Below, one piece after another: positions 25,930 through 33,928 of a DNA stretch of 64,000 nt; positions within the stretch are counted from its first letter, which is position 1; each line of letters starts with the position of its first letter. This stretch comes from Limisphaera sp026417315 (GTDB lineage Bacteria; Verrucomicrobiota; Verrucomicrobiia; Limisphaerales; Limisphaeraceae), in contig NZ_JBMVQY010000003.1 in assembly GCF_049537125.1 (NCBI RefSeq), positions 124,001 through 188,000 of the forward strand. Reading direction: 5' to 3'. Both the position numbers and the translations under genes were made by a program. Under the pieces are notes generated by a model. That model was given only the letters and a program-made list of their open reading frames with translations, had not been told where the DNA came from and ran no database searches.

Positions 25930-27852
25930 TCACTTGTAACTGCGGGTGGTCATCCGGACCTCCTCGTACACGAGCGGCTCCCGGTTGAGCACGGGCGCCC
26001 GGTCCGGCCCCGCGTATTCCCAGGCGGCTACATAGGCAAAGTGTTCATCGTCGCGTTTGGCTTCCCCATCGGGCAGCTGGTGTTCCTCCCGGAAATGACC
26101 GCCGCAGCTTTCCTCGCGGTGGAGGGCGTCCAGGCACATGAGCTCGGCCAGCTCGAGGAAGTCGGCCACGCGATTCGCCTTTTCCAGGGCCTGGTTCAAG
26201 GTGGTGGCCTCGCCCGGTACGTTGACGTTGTGCCAGAACTCCTCGCGCAATTCGGGGATGCGCCGCAGGGCCAGTTCCAGGCCGGCCCGGTTGCGGGACA
26301 TGCCGCAGTAGTCCCACATCAGCTGGCCCAGCTCGCGGTGAAACTCGGTGGGCGTCCGTTTGCCGCGGCACCCCAGCAGCCGGCGCAGGCGGGTGGTGAC
26401 CTCGGCCTCGGCTTCGGCGAAGGCGGGATGATCCGTGGACGGCCGCTGCGCCGGGTTCACCGTGGCCAGGTAGTTGGCGATGGTGGCGGGCAGGATGAAA
26501 AACCCGTCGGCCAGCCCCTGCATGAGCGCGCTGGCCCCGAGCCGGTTGGCGCCGTGATCCGAAAAGTTGGCCTCGCCAATCACGAACAGCCCGGGCAGAT
26601 TGCTCATGAGATTGTAATCCACCCACAGACCGCCCATGGTGTAATGCACGGCCGGGTAAATGCGCATGGGCACCTGGTAGGCGTCTTCGCCCGTGATTTC
26701 GCGGTACATGTCGAACAGGTTCCCGTAACGCTCCCGCACTTTGGCGACGCCCAGCCGCTTGATGGCATCGGAAAAGTCCAGGTACACCCCCCGGCCTCCC
26801 GGCCCCACGCCGCGCCCCTCGTCACACACTTTCTTGGCGGCGCGACTGGCTATGTCGCGTGGACAAAGGTTCCCGTAGGCCGGATACATCCGTTCCAGGT
26901 AATAGTCGCGGTCGCTTTCCGGGATCTCGTTCGGCGGCTTGCTGCAGTCCTCGCGCCGTTTGGGCACCCAGATCCGACCATCGTTGCGCAGGGACTCACT
27001 CATCAAGGTGAGTTTGGACTGGTAGGTGCCGCTGACGGGGATGCAGGTGGGGTGGATTTGAGTGAAGCACGGATTGGCGAAGCAGGCCCCGCGCTTGTAG
27101 GCGCGCCAGATCGCCGTGGCGTTGGAGTTCAGTGCGTTGGTCGAGAGGTAATAAACGTTGGCATATCCGCCGGTGGCCAGCACGACGGCATCGGCGTTGT
27201 GGCGGCTGATCCGGCCCGTTCGGAGGTCCCGCACGATGATGCCCTTGGCGTGCCCGTCCACGACGACCAGGTCCACCATCTCGCAATGGGTGTAGGATTT
27301 GACCGCCCCCGCGGCGATCATGCGACAGAGGGCGGAGTACGCCCCCAGCAGCAGTTGCTGACCGGTCTGACCCCGGGCGTAAAAGGTGCGCGAAACCTGG
27401 GCGCCTCCGAAGGACCGGTTGTCCAGCAACCCCCCGTACTCGCGGGCGAACGGAACGCCCAGCGCCACGCAATGGTCGATGATCTGGACCGACACCTCCG
27501 CCAGCCGGTACACATTGGCCTCGCGCGCGCGAAAGTCGCCTCCCTTGATCGTGTCGTAGAACAGGCGCCACACCGAGTCGCCGTCGTTCTGGTAATTCTT
27601 GGCCGCGTTGATGCCGCCCTGCGCCGCCACGGAGTGCGCCCGCCGCGGCGAGTCATGATAAACGAAGTTGTGCACCTCATACCCCAGCTCGGCCAGGGCC
27701 GCAGCCGCTGAAGCGCCGGCCAGCCCGGCCCCCACGACGATGACCTTGTACTTGCGCTTGTTGGCGGGGCTGATCAAACGCGACTCGTTCCGGTGTCGCG
27801 TCCATTTCATTGCCAGCGGACCCGACGGAATGTGAGCGTTGAGCGTGGCCAT
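25930..27852 (-). CDS. sdhA: Succinate dehydrogenase/fumarate reductase flavoprotein subunit
   Basis: 640 residues. FAD-binding VIVVGAGLAGASAAAALAELG, HSVAAQGGINAAKNYQNDGDS (the HxxAAQGG stretch with the FAD-linking His), and the active-site regions (QIHPTCIP, HYTMGGLWVDYNL, SDHGANRLGASALMQGLADG) are all present. It oxidises succinate to fumarate at the cytoplasmic face of the membrane. The C-terminal region is normal. The N-terminus has a ~30-residue extension before the FAD fold. It is flanked by sdhC (12 bases upstream) and sdhB. Confidence 0.97.
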   Translation of the reverse strand: MATLNAHIPSGPLAMKWTRHRNESRLISPANKRKYKVIVVGAGLAGASAAAALAELGYEVHNFVYHDSPRRAHSVAAQGGINAAKNYQNDGDSVWRLFYDTIKGGDFRAREANVYRLAEVSVQIIDHCVALGVPFAREYGGLLDNRSFGGAQVSRTFYARGQTGQQLLLGAYSALCRMIAAGAVKSYTHCEMVDLVVVDGHAKGIIVRDLRTGRISRHNADAVVLATGGYANVYYLSTNALNSNATAIWRAYKRGACFANPCFTQIHPTCIPVSGTYQSKLTLMSESLRNDGRIWVPKRREDCSKPPNEIPESDRDYYLERMYPAYGNLCPRDIASRAAKKVCDEGRGVGPGGRGVYLDFSDAIKRLGVAKVRERYGNLFDMYREITGEDAYQVPMRIYPAVHYTMGGLWVDYNLMSNLPGLFVIGEANFSDHGANRLGASALMQGLADGFFILPATIANYLATVNPAQRPSTDHPAFAEAEAEVTTRLRRLLGCRGKRTPTEFHRELGQLMWDYCGMSRNRAGLELALRRIPELREEFWHNVNVPGEATTLNQALEKANRVADFLELAELMCLDALHREESCGGHFREEHQLPDGEAKRDDEHFAYVAAWEYAGPDRAPVLNREPLVYEEVRMTTRSYK

Positions 27853-27864
27853 GGCTGTCTGATT

Positions 27865-28611
27865 CTATTTGGACGGGGCGGGCACCGACGCGGCCCCGAC
27901 CCGTTGCACCACCTGCTGGAGGTAATTTTGCCCGTGTCCGCAGAGCACGGCCACCGGGATCGAGGCGTATCCCAGAAAAATCAGCAGCGCCACCACCCGG
28001 GCAGCCCGGTCCAGGCAGGGGCCGTAGGTGGCGTTCTTCCAGCCCAGGGATTGAAACATGGCCCCCAAACCGTGTCCCAGGTGCATGCAGAGGGCTCCCA
28101 CCCCCAGAATGTAAAAAAGCGACACGTACCAGACACTGAACCCGGCCACCATCATGGCGTACACATCATGCTGGGCCTTCAGCGCCCGTAGAGAAACCTG
28201 CGCGCCACTGATGCCCTCCACCACCACGGTGTAGTGCAGCAGGTGGTAGATCACAAACGCTCCCAGGGCCAGGCCGCTCACCATCATGGTCCGCGAACTC
28301 AGCGTGGCACCGTACGGGGCGGGCCGGCCCCAGTACCCCACCGGCCGCGCGGCGCGGTTCTCCCGGGTCAACGTGGCCGCGGCCCACACGTGGATCCCCA
28401 GCAGGGCCAACAGCGCCAGCCGCACCGGCCACAGCAACGCCGGGTGCGTTTGCAGGTACTTCGCGTACGCATTGATGTTTTCCGGGGGCAAAAAAATCTG
28501 CAGATTCCCCAACAGATGGCCCACGACGAACAGGAACAACAACCCGCCGCTGCCGGCCATCAGGAACTTTCGCCCCACGGACGACGTAAAGAAATGAGCC
28601 AGTGTTTTCAT
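27865..28611 (-). CDS. sdhC: Succinate dehydrogenase cytochrome b558 subunit
   Basis: 248 residues from the ATG at 28611; a GTG two codons upstream (28617) is also possible. Five membrane helices are visible, with His residues for the two hemes in the usual places (FLFVVGHLLGNLQIF, FVIYHLLHYTV, ALCMHLGHGLGAMFQSLG). This fits the b558-type subunit that serves as the only membrane anchor, so no sdhD is expected and none is seen. First gene of sdhCAB-btpA. Confidence 0.95.
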   Translation of the reverse strand: MKTLAHFFTSSVGRKFLMAGSGGLLFLFVVGHLLGNLQIFLPPENINAYAKYLQTHPALLWPVRLALLALLGIHVWAAATLTRENRAARPVGYWGRPAPYGATLSSRTMMVSGLALGAFVIYHLLHYTVVVEGISGAQVSLRALKAQHDVYAMMVAGFSVWYVSLFYILGVGALCMHLGHGLGAMFQSLGWKNATYGPCLDRAARVVALLIFLGYASIPVAVLCGHGQNYLQQVVQRVGAASVPAPSK

Positions 28612-28668
28612 GCCCACGTCGGATCACCCACAGGAACCCGGGCAGCAACCACCCACACAGCGGACGGA

Positions 28669-28697
28669 AAACTAGGTGCAGAAGGAACGATCGTCAA
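28669..28697 (-). promoter_or_regulatory. Candidate promoter of the sdh operon
   Basis: On the minus strand TTGACG (28692-28697), a 17-base spacer and TAGTTT (28669-28674), about 58 bases before the sdhC start. It has the same spacing as the other TTGACA-like boxes in the window. Confidence 0.45.
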
Positions 28698-30122
28698 ACC
28701 TTCTATTGAGCCCTGTAAATCTTTGCGATGGTGATGCAGAACCGCGACCTGCGACGCCACGCGAATGCCGTGCGCGCACTCCGGCACGATGCTCCCACCC
28801 CGATGGGGGCCCCAGCCCTCTTCGAGTGTCCGAGCACGGCGGGTCTGCGGGCATCGCCAGAGCCTGCCGGCGGCGGTGGAATTCCAAAATGGCTCCGCAC
28901 GACGCGGGTGTGCGCACCGCAAGCCCGGGTCTTCGGCTGGGTCAAAAACCGGGTTGACCGGGCGTCGAAATTCAGGAATGCCCCGGAGACCGCGGGGCCG
29001 CCAAGCACATCCGCGTGCCCGCGGGACCGGTGCGGCACCGCGGCTCTGCGTGCCGCAGAGGGGAAAGCCAAAGCCGCAAACGGCTCCAAGTCGCTCGCCT
29101 TCCCCTGAAGGGCGCGGGCGCACCCTTCGCGCAAAACCGCGGCCAACCGCCGACGCCCGATCTCCTTGATGGTACATCAACCGGCTGTGGGGAAACGGGC
29201 TGCGATCCGGGCGGATCTTGCGGTGCAGCCCGTGGCGAAAAAGGACCATCGTCATCAGCGTAACCTTTTCGGGCAGGAGCCATGCCAGGCGCCGGCTTGC
29301 CGGAAGTTGCCCGCTATTACACGCCGGATCCACAGGCCAGCGGAACCGGCTCGTGCCTTCTCGGAGCGCAAGAACTCCTGCATCCGCAGTAGCGACGCAG
29401 TGCCACGGGAACCCATTCCCGGAACCTTGGGCAGCGCAATCTCTTGGACGTCCGAGCCCTTGCACAGGGCCGGGCACGATTGCACTGACCCCACGAAGAT
29501 CCGATTCGCAAAGTCCGGCTGCTCCGGTAGGGGCGGAGTCCAAGAGACCCTTTCATGAGTTTGCAGCCTGGCCGGTGAGCAAGCCATGCAGACAGGGGCA
29601 AGCGGCAATGTGGGGCGGTTGGCTGCCATGGGTCGAACAATTGATTTGCGGACGATATTGCGGAAGCGCGCGAACTGACATCGGGCGGCTTTCCCGGATG
29701 TGGAAAGACGGTCTCCCGCGCAATGCTGGCCTTCCATACCAACGACGCGCGCAGGTGCTCCGGAGAAACGTGGCCCTGTTCCCACGCACCTCCGAAGGCC
29801 GGCTGCGAGCGTAGGCGACGAGTTGCCAGTGAAACCGATGACATTCGGGCGCATCCAGCACAGCTGAAAGAAGTTGGTTCATCGGCCAGGAGGAACGATC
29901 CCAAAGATTCTTGGCAGTTCAGGCGATCATACAGCAGCCGCAGCAGAGGGCGTTACCGTTGGAGGTTCATGAGACCTCGAGGTTCCCGGCCAGAGGAACG
30001 ATGCACACAACTTCCCCACCCGACACCTTGGCGCACGTTGGCACTGGTCGAATTGCAGGCACTGTTTTGAAAACGCGGGTGAAGTTTTTTAGCGCGGGGC
30101 CCGAGGCAGGACGGGCAAGGCC
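28698..30122. other. 1.4-kb gene-free spacer
   Basis: Between the divergent sdh promoter and the promoter at 30123. Frames up to ~200 codons occur on both strands but have no motif, signal or ribosome site that I recognise. Short palindromic stretches near 28795-28812 and 29100-29130 (ACCCCGATGGGG, CCCCTGAAGGGCG) recall modules of the two repeat arrays, so this may be a decayed copy. Confidence 0.45.
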
Positions 30123-30151
30123 TTGACAAGCTGGGATGGACGGCGTAGGCA
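30123..30151 (+). promoter_or_regulatory. Candidate promoter upstream of the secreted protein gene
   Basis: A perfect TTGACA (30123-30128), a 17-base spacer and TAGGCA (30146-30151), about 56 bases before the ATG at 30208. The -10 box is moderate. Confidence 0.45.
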
Positions 30152-30207
30152 GGCATTAGCTGCATTAGCATCACAACAGACGTGGACTCTGAATCATCAT
30201 TCTTCTT

Positions 30208-31311
30208 ATGAATCAGCTCCAAGAACTCCGTCCGACCTCCCCAAACCCCAGCTCTACAGCCCCTCCGTTCCTCAGGTCTGCCGGGAACGCCCGGGGTCCA
30301 GGGCGACTCTGGGCGTGGCTGAGCGCGGCGTTTCTTCTGTTGGGGAGCGGTGGTTCCTGGCCCGGCCGGGCGGCAGAATTCGGCATCAGCGGGATTGTGG
30401 AGCTCGGGGCGAGCCTCCGGCGCTGGACCTCGACCAATTTGACCGCTTGGGGCGACAGGATGGAGTACCTGGGGCCAAACGGGGAGTTGTCCGTGGCGCG
30501 GTATCATGCCGACCTGGCGAGCGGCCGCATGGGGACATATGTCCGCGGGTACAAGCCACCTGTGGATTTCGTGAACCCGGCAGGGGCGGGGGGATACGCC
30601 TTGGTGGAGTGTTGGGACAGGCTCCGTTTTACCATTCCCGCAGGATCCTACCCCAGCGGCATTGTGGCCACTCTGCGGGGACGCTTGACCGGCAACCTGG
30701 CGGCAGTGGGACGCGCAGGGATCAATTATAGCTATGCCAGTCAATATGCGCTGGTGGTTTTTCAAGGTGCGGGGAGTCCGCCCGGCTCCGATTGCCGCTG
30801 GGCTTACAACGTCTCGGTGGTTCCAGAGCAATCGCCGCGCACCGTATCCGAGGCTTTTGCCGTGAGCACCTGGTTGGCGATGCCCGGCGATAACTACCCT
30901 CTTCCGCGCACGCGCCAGGTTTCGTTTGCGGCCCGCCTGGAGGCATGGGCCTCGGCGGCGAGTTGGACCCCCCGGGGACAGAGCGCGGATGGAGTCTCCG
31001 ATTTTGGCGGTAGCGTCCAGCTCCTGGCGGTGGAGTGTCCGCCGGGCGTCACATGGACCTCGGATTCAGGCGTGTTCCTGACGCTATTCCCTGAGCCGGC
31101 GCCGCGGCTGACGGTGCGGCGTGTAGCCCCGGACCTCCTCGAATTGGCCTGGTCCACGAACTGGGCCGACTGCGCGCTGGAATGGACTCCGCAACTGTCC
31201 TCACCGATTTGGGCGCCGGTGACCAATGCCGCGAGCCTCTTGGGCGACCGTTACACGGTGACCCTACCGCCTGAGTTCCCCGCGAGTTTCTTCCGCCTGC
31301 GGGTGCCGTGA
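30208..31311 (+). CDS. Secreted protein with Verrucomicrobia-type C-terminal module
   Basis: 367 residues. A long basic/polar N-terminus precedes a hydrophobic stretch (RLWAWLSAAFLLLGSGGSWPGRAAEFG), which looks like a signal peptide with a distant start. The middle is beta-rich with few charged residues and matches no family I recognise. The last ~70 residues (LTVRRVAPDLLELAWSTNW, CALEWTPQLSSPIWAPVTNAA, PEFPASFFRLRVP) are a C-terminal module seen in many secreted verrucomicrobial proteins, often ending FFRL+.P. Likely an exported surface or envelope protein of unknown function. Confidence 0.75.
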   Translation: MNQLQELRPTSPNPSSTAPPFLRSAGNARGPGRLWAWLSAAFLLLGSGGSWPGRAAEFGISGIVELGASLRRWTSTNLTAWGDRMEYLGPNGELSVARYHADLASGRMGTYVRGYKPPVDFVNPAGAGGYALVECWDRLRFTIPAGSYPSGIVATLRGRLTGNLAAVGRAGINYSYASQYALVVFQGAGSPPGSDCRWAYNVSVVPEQSPRTVSEAFAVSTWLAMPGDNYPLPRTRQVSFAARLEAWASAASWTPRGQSADGVSDFGGSVQLLAVECPPGVTWTSDSGVFLTLFPEPAPRLTVRRVAPDLLELAWSTNWADCALEWTPQLSSPIWAPVTNAASLLGDRYTVTLPPEFPASFFRLRVP

Positions 31312-31779
31312 ATCGCGGCCGGCACGCCGGCTTCGCACTCGTTCGGTGATTAGAAGTTGGCGGATATTTTTCTCCAAGAACTGCCCTTCTGCATCAACAA
31401 ACCCGCTCGGGTGCTCGGATTCCAGAGCCGGCGCTGGACCGAACCGGGAGGGCCGGGGTCCGTGGGGCAACCGAGGGAGCGGAGATTGTGCGGGCGGTGC
31501 CCCATGCCCTCCATTCAGGCCGGCGGAGCCAAGTAGGAGGTTCTTGCCGGGAGCCGTTTGCCTGCTGGTTGCAGGCGCGTCGGCGAGGGCTGCGGGCTGT
31601 CCTTTTTCTGGGCAAGGCATGAGCAGGACTAATTGTGGCGCAGTGGCCTGTGCACCCCCAAGGGTTGCGGTCCCCGCCCGGACAGCTTGTTAGCGAGCTC
31701 CGCCAGCCTTCTGGCATGCATGCTGCTTCTGCCTCGTTGGCGGCTCCCCATCCCCTTGTGGGAGAGGGAGGCGGCTGAA
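31312..31779. other. 468-bp spacer without a gene
   Basis: Between the secreted-protein gene and the histidine kinase. An upstream extension of the kinase frame (to 31633) covers part of it but shows no conserved sequence. A GGGAGG lies 8 bases before the TTG at 31780. No clear promoter or terminator is visible. Confidence 0.4.
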
Positions 31780-33465
31780 TTGCGTCTCCGCATGGAAGCA
31801 ACGATGGAGCGAAGCTTGAGCGGCGAAAGTCCGAAGCCGGCGGTCGGCGATCCCGCGCCCGCCGACTCGGGCCCGGCTGGCGGAGTCGATCCGTCCGACC
31901 GGGCAGTGGAATCGTGTGCGGGTGGGGCGGAAGCGCCGGCGGCCAGCCATGGAAACTTGTTTGCAGTGCTGGCCGACCACGCTCCGGTGGGGATGTTTCT
32001 TTGGAAAAACGGTCGGGTAGGCTACGCCAACGAGGCACTCAGCCGGATGTGCCGCCAGCCCCGGGACCGTCTCCAGGGATTGACAGATCTGGCGGAGCTG
32101 GTCAGCCCGGCCGATCGTCCCGCGTTTCAGCAGACCGTACAAGCCGCCCGGCAGGGGCCGGCGACGCATGCCAGTTGCGAGGTTCGCCTGGCCGGGCCCG
32201 GTGACGCCTCCCCGGTCCACGTCGAGATCCATGTGCGCCGCATTCCGGATGCCGGCGGCGAGGTGCTGGTGGGCACGCTGGTGGATGTGACGGAGCGGCG
32301 CCAGTGGGAGGAGCGGCTGGCCAACGAACGGGCCATCCTGCGCACCCTGGTGGACCATCTCCCGGTGGCCATTTATCTGAAGGACACTGCCACGCGCAAA
32401 ACCCTGGTGAACCCGGTGGATCAGCGGAACCTGGGCGTGCGCAGCGAAGCGGAGGCGTTGGGGCGAACGGATTTCGAGTTTTTCCCGCGGGAGCAGGCCG
32501 AGGCGTTCTATGCCGACGACATGCAGGTCTTGACCACGGGCGTGCCGGTGCTCAATCGCGAGGAACGCATCACCCGGCCCGACGGCACCAGCGGCTGGTT
32601 GTTGACGTCGAAGGTACCGCTGCGGGATGTGTCCGGCCGGATCGTCGGGTTGGCGGGGATCGGCCTGGACATTACCGAGCGCAAACTGGCGGACGAAAAG
32701 TTGCGTGCCTTTGCCGCCCAGCTCGAGCGAAGCAACCGCGAGCTGCAGGATTTCGCCTACGTGGCTTCCCACGATTTGCAGGAGCCGCTGCGCAAGATCA
32801 TCGTCTTCAGCGAGCGTTTGTGCGAGCGGTTCGCCGAGGGTTTGCCCCCCGAGGGCCGGGACTATCTCGAACGCATGCGTCGGGCGGCCCAGCGCATGCA
32901 AACCCTCATCAACGACCTGTTGACCTTCTCCCGCGTCACCACCCGGGCCCGCGAATTCGAGCCCGTGGACATCGGCGAGGTGGTGCGTGAAGTGGTGGCC
33001 GATCTGGAGGCGCGTCTCGAGCAGACCGGGGGCTCCATCGAGATTGGCGATCTGCCGGTGATCGAAGCCGACCCGCTCCAAATGCGTCAGCTCTTCCAAA
33101 ACCTGCTGGGGAACGCCCTCAAGTTCCGCAAACCCGAGGAGCCCCCGCGTGTCCGGGTGTGGGCCGAGCCGCTCCACGGACCGCGCCCGGACCGGGGGCC
33201 GGAATCCGCCCCGGAACCCCTTTGTCGTTTCTTCGTGCGGGACAACGGCATCGGCTTCGACGAAAAGTACCTCGACCGCATCTTCAACGTGTTTCAGCGT
33301 CTCCACGGCCGCGGTCAGTACGAGGGCAGCGGCATTGGCCTGGCCATCGCACGGAAGATTGTCCAGCGGCACGGTGGGGACATCACCGCCCGCAGTCAAC
33401 CCGGGCAGGGTGCCACGTTTATTGTAACCCTGCCCGTTCACCAACCCAAAGTGCATCAACCATGA
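31780..33465 (+). CDS. PAS-domain sensor histidine kinase
   Basis: About 561 residues from a TTG at 31780, chosen because GGGAGG sits 8 bases upstream; an ATG at 31792 and earlier starts are possible. Two PAS domains follow: NLFAVLADHAPVGMFLWKNGRVGYANEAL, and ILRTLVDHLPVAIYLKDTATRKTLVNP with FEFFPREQAEAFYADD. The HisKA region has the phospho-acceptor H331 in YVASHDLQEPLRKI. The ATPase domain has an N box (LFQNLLGNALKFRK), DNGIGFDEKYLDRIFNVFQRLHGRGQYEGSGIGLAIARKI. It lacks membrane segments, so it is likely cytosolic. The next gene overlaps its stop by 4 bases (ATGA) and encodes a single-domain receiver, the probable partner. Confidence 0.92.
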   Translation: MRLRMEATMERSLSGESPKPAVGDPAPADSGPAGGVDPSDRAVESCAGGAEAPAASHGNLFAVLADHAPVGMFLWKNGRVGYANEALSRMCRQPRDRLQGLTDLAELVSPADRPAFQQTVQAARQGPATHASCEVRLAGPGDASPVHVEIHVRRIPDAGGEVLVGTLVDVTERRQWEERLANERAILRTLVDHLPVAIYLKDTATRKTLVNPVDQRNLGVRSEAEALGRTDFEFFPREQAEAFYADDMQVLTTGVPVLNREERITRPDGTSGWLLTSKVPLRDVSGRIVGLAGIGLDITERKLADEKLRAFAAQLERSNRELQDFAYVASHDLQEPLRKIIVFSERLCERFAEGLPPEGRDYLERMRRAAQRMQTLINDLLTFSRVTTRAREFEPVDIGEVVREVVADLEARLEQTGGSIEIGDLPVIEADPLQMRQLFQNLLGNALKFRKPEEPPRVRVWAEPLHGPRPDRGPESAPEPLCRFFVRDNGIGFDEKYLDRIFNVFQRLHGRGQYEGSGIGLAIARKIVQRHGGDITARSQPGQGATFIVTLPVHQPKVHQP

Positions 33466-33914
33466 AAGGCAAGGAACGTCCCATCACCATCCTCATGGCC
33501 GACGACGATCCCGACGATCGCGAACTGACGCGGGAAGCCTTTCGGGAGAGCCGGCTGGCCAACGAATTCCACACTGTCGAAGACGGGGAGGAACTGCTCG
33601 ACTATCTCCACCGCCGCGGCCGCTATGCCGCCCTGAATGGCGCGCCCCTGCCGGGGCTGATCCTGTTGGACCTGAACATGCCGCGCAAGGACGGTCGCGA
33701 AGCCCTGCGCGAGATCAAGAGCGACCCTCACCTCCGCCGCATCCCCATCGTCGTTCTGACCACCTCCAAGGCCGAGGAAGACATCTTGCGCAGTTACGAT
33801 CTGGGGGTGAACTCCTACGTCACCAAGCCGGTGACCTTTCAATCGCTGGTGGAGCTGGTCCGGGTCCTGGGCCGCTACTGGTTCGAAGTGGTGGAGCTGC
33901 CGCCGGATGAATAA
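33462..33914 (+). CDS. CheY-like single-domain response regulator (Rcp1-type)
   Basis: 150 residues, receiver domain only. The acidic pocket DDDPDD (residues 14-19), the phospho-acceptor D70 in LILLDLNMPRKDG, T100 and K122 (YVTKPV) are all present. The domain has the Rcp1-like insertion (DYLHRRGRYAALNGAPLPG) common to partners of PAS/phytochrome-type kinases. Its ATG overlaps the kinase stop codon (ATGA), so translation is coupled. It probably relays phosphate between the kinase and a target such as the hybrid kinase 14 bases downstream; this relay is inference. Confidence 0.95.
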   Translation: MKGKERPITILMADDDPDDRELTREAFRESRLANEFHTVEDGEELLDYLHRRGRYAALNGAPLPGLILLDLNMPRKDGREALREIKSDPHLRRIPIVVLTTSKAEEDILRSYDLGVNSYVTKPVTFQSLVELVRVLGRYWFEVVELPPDE

Positions 33915-33928
33915 AACGACTCTTCGCC

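Noticed and set aside
28618..30207. Several minus-strand frames of 100-300 codons in the spacer
   Set aside because: Arg/Ala/Pro-rich without motifs, signal peptides or ribosome sites.
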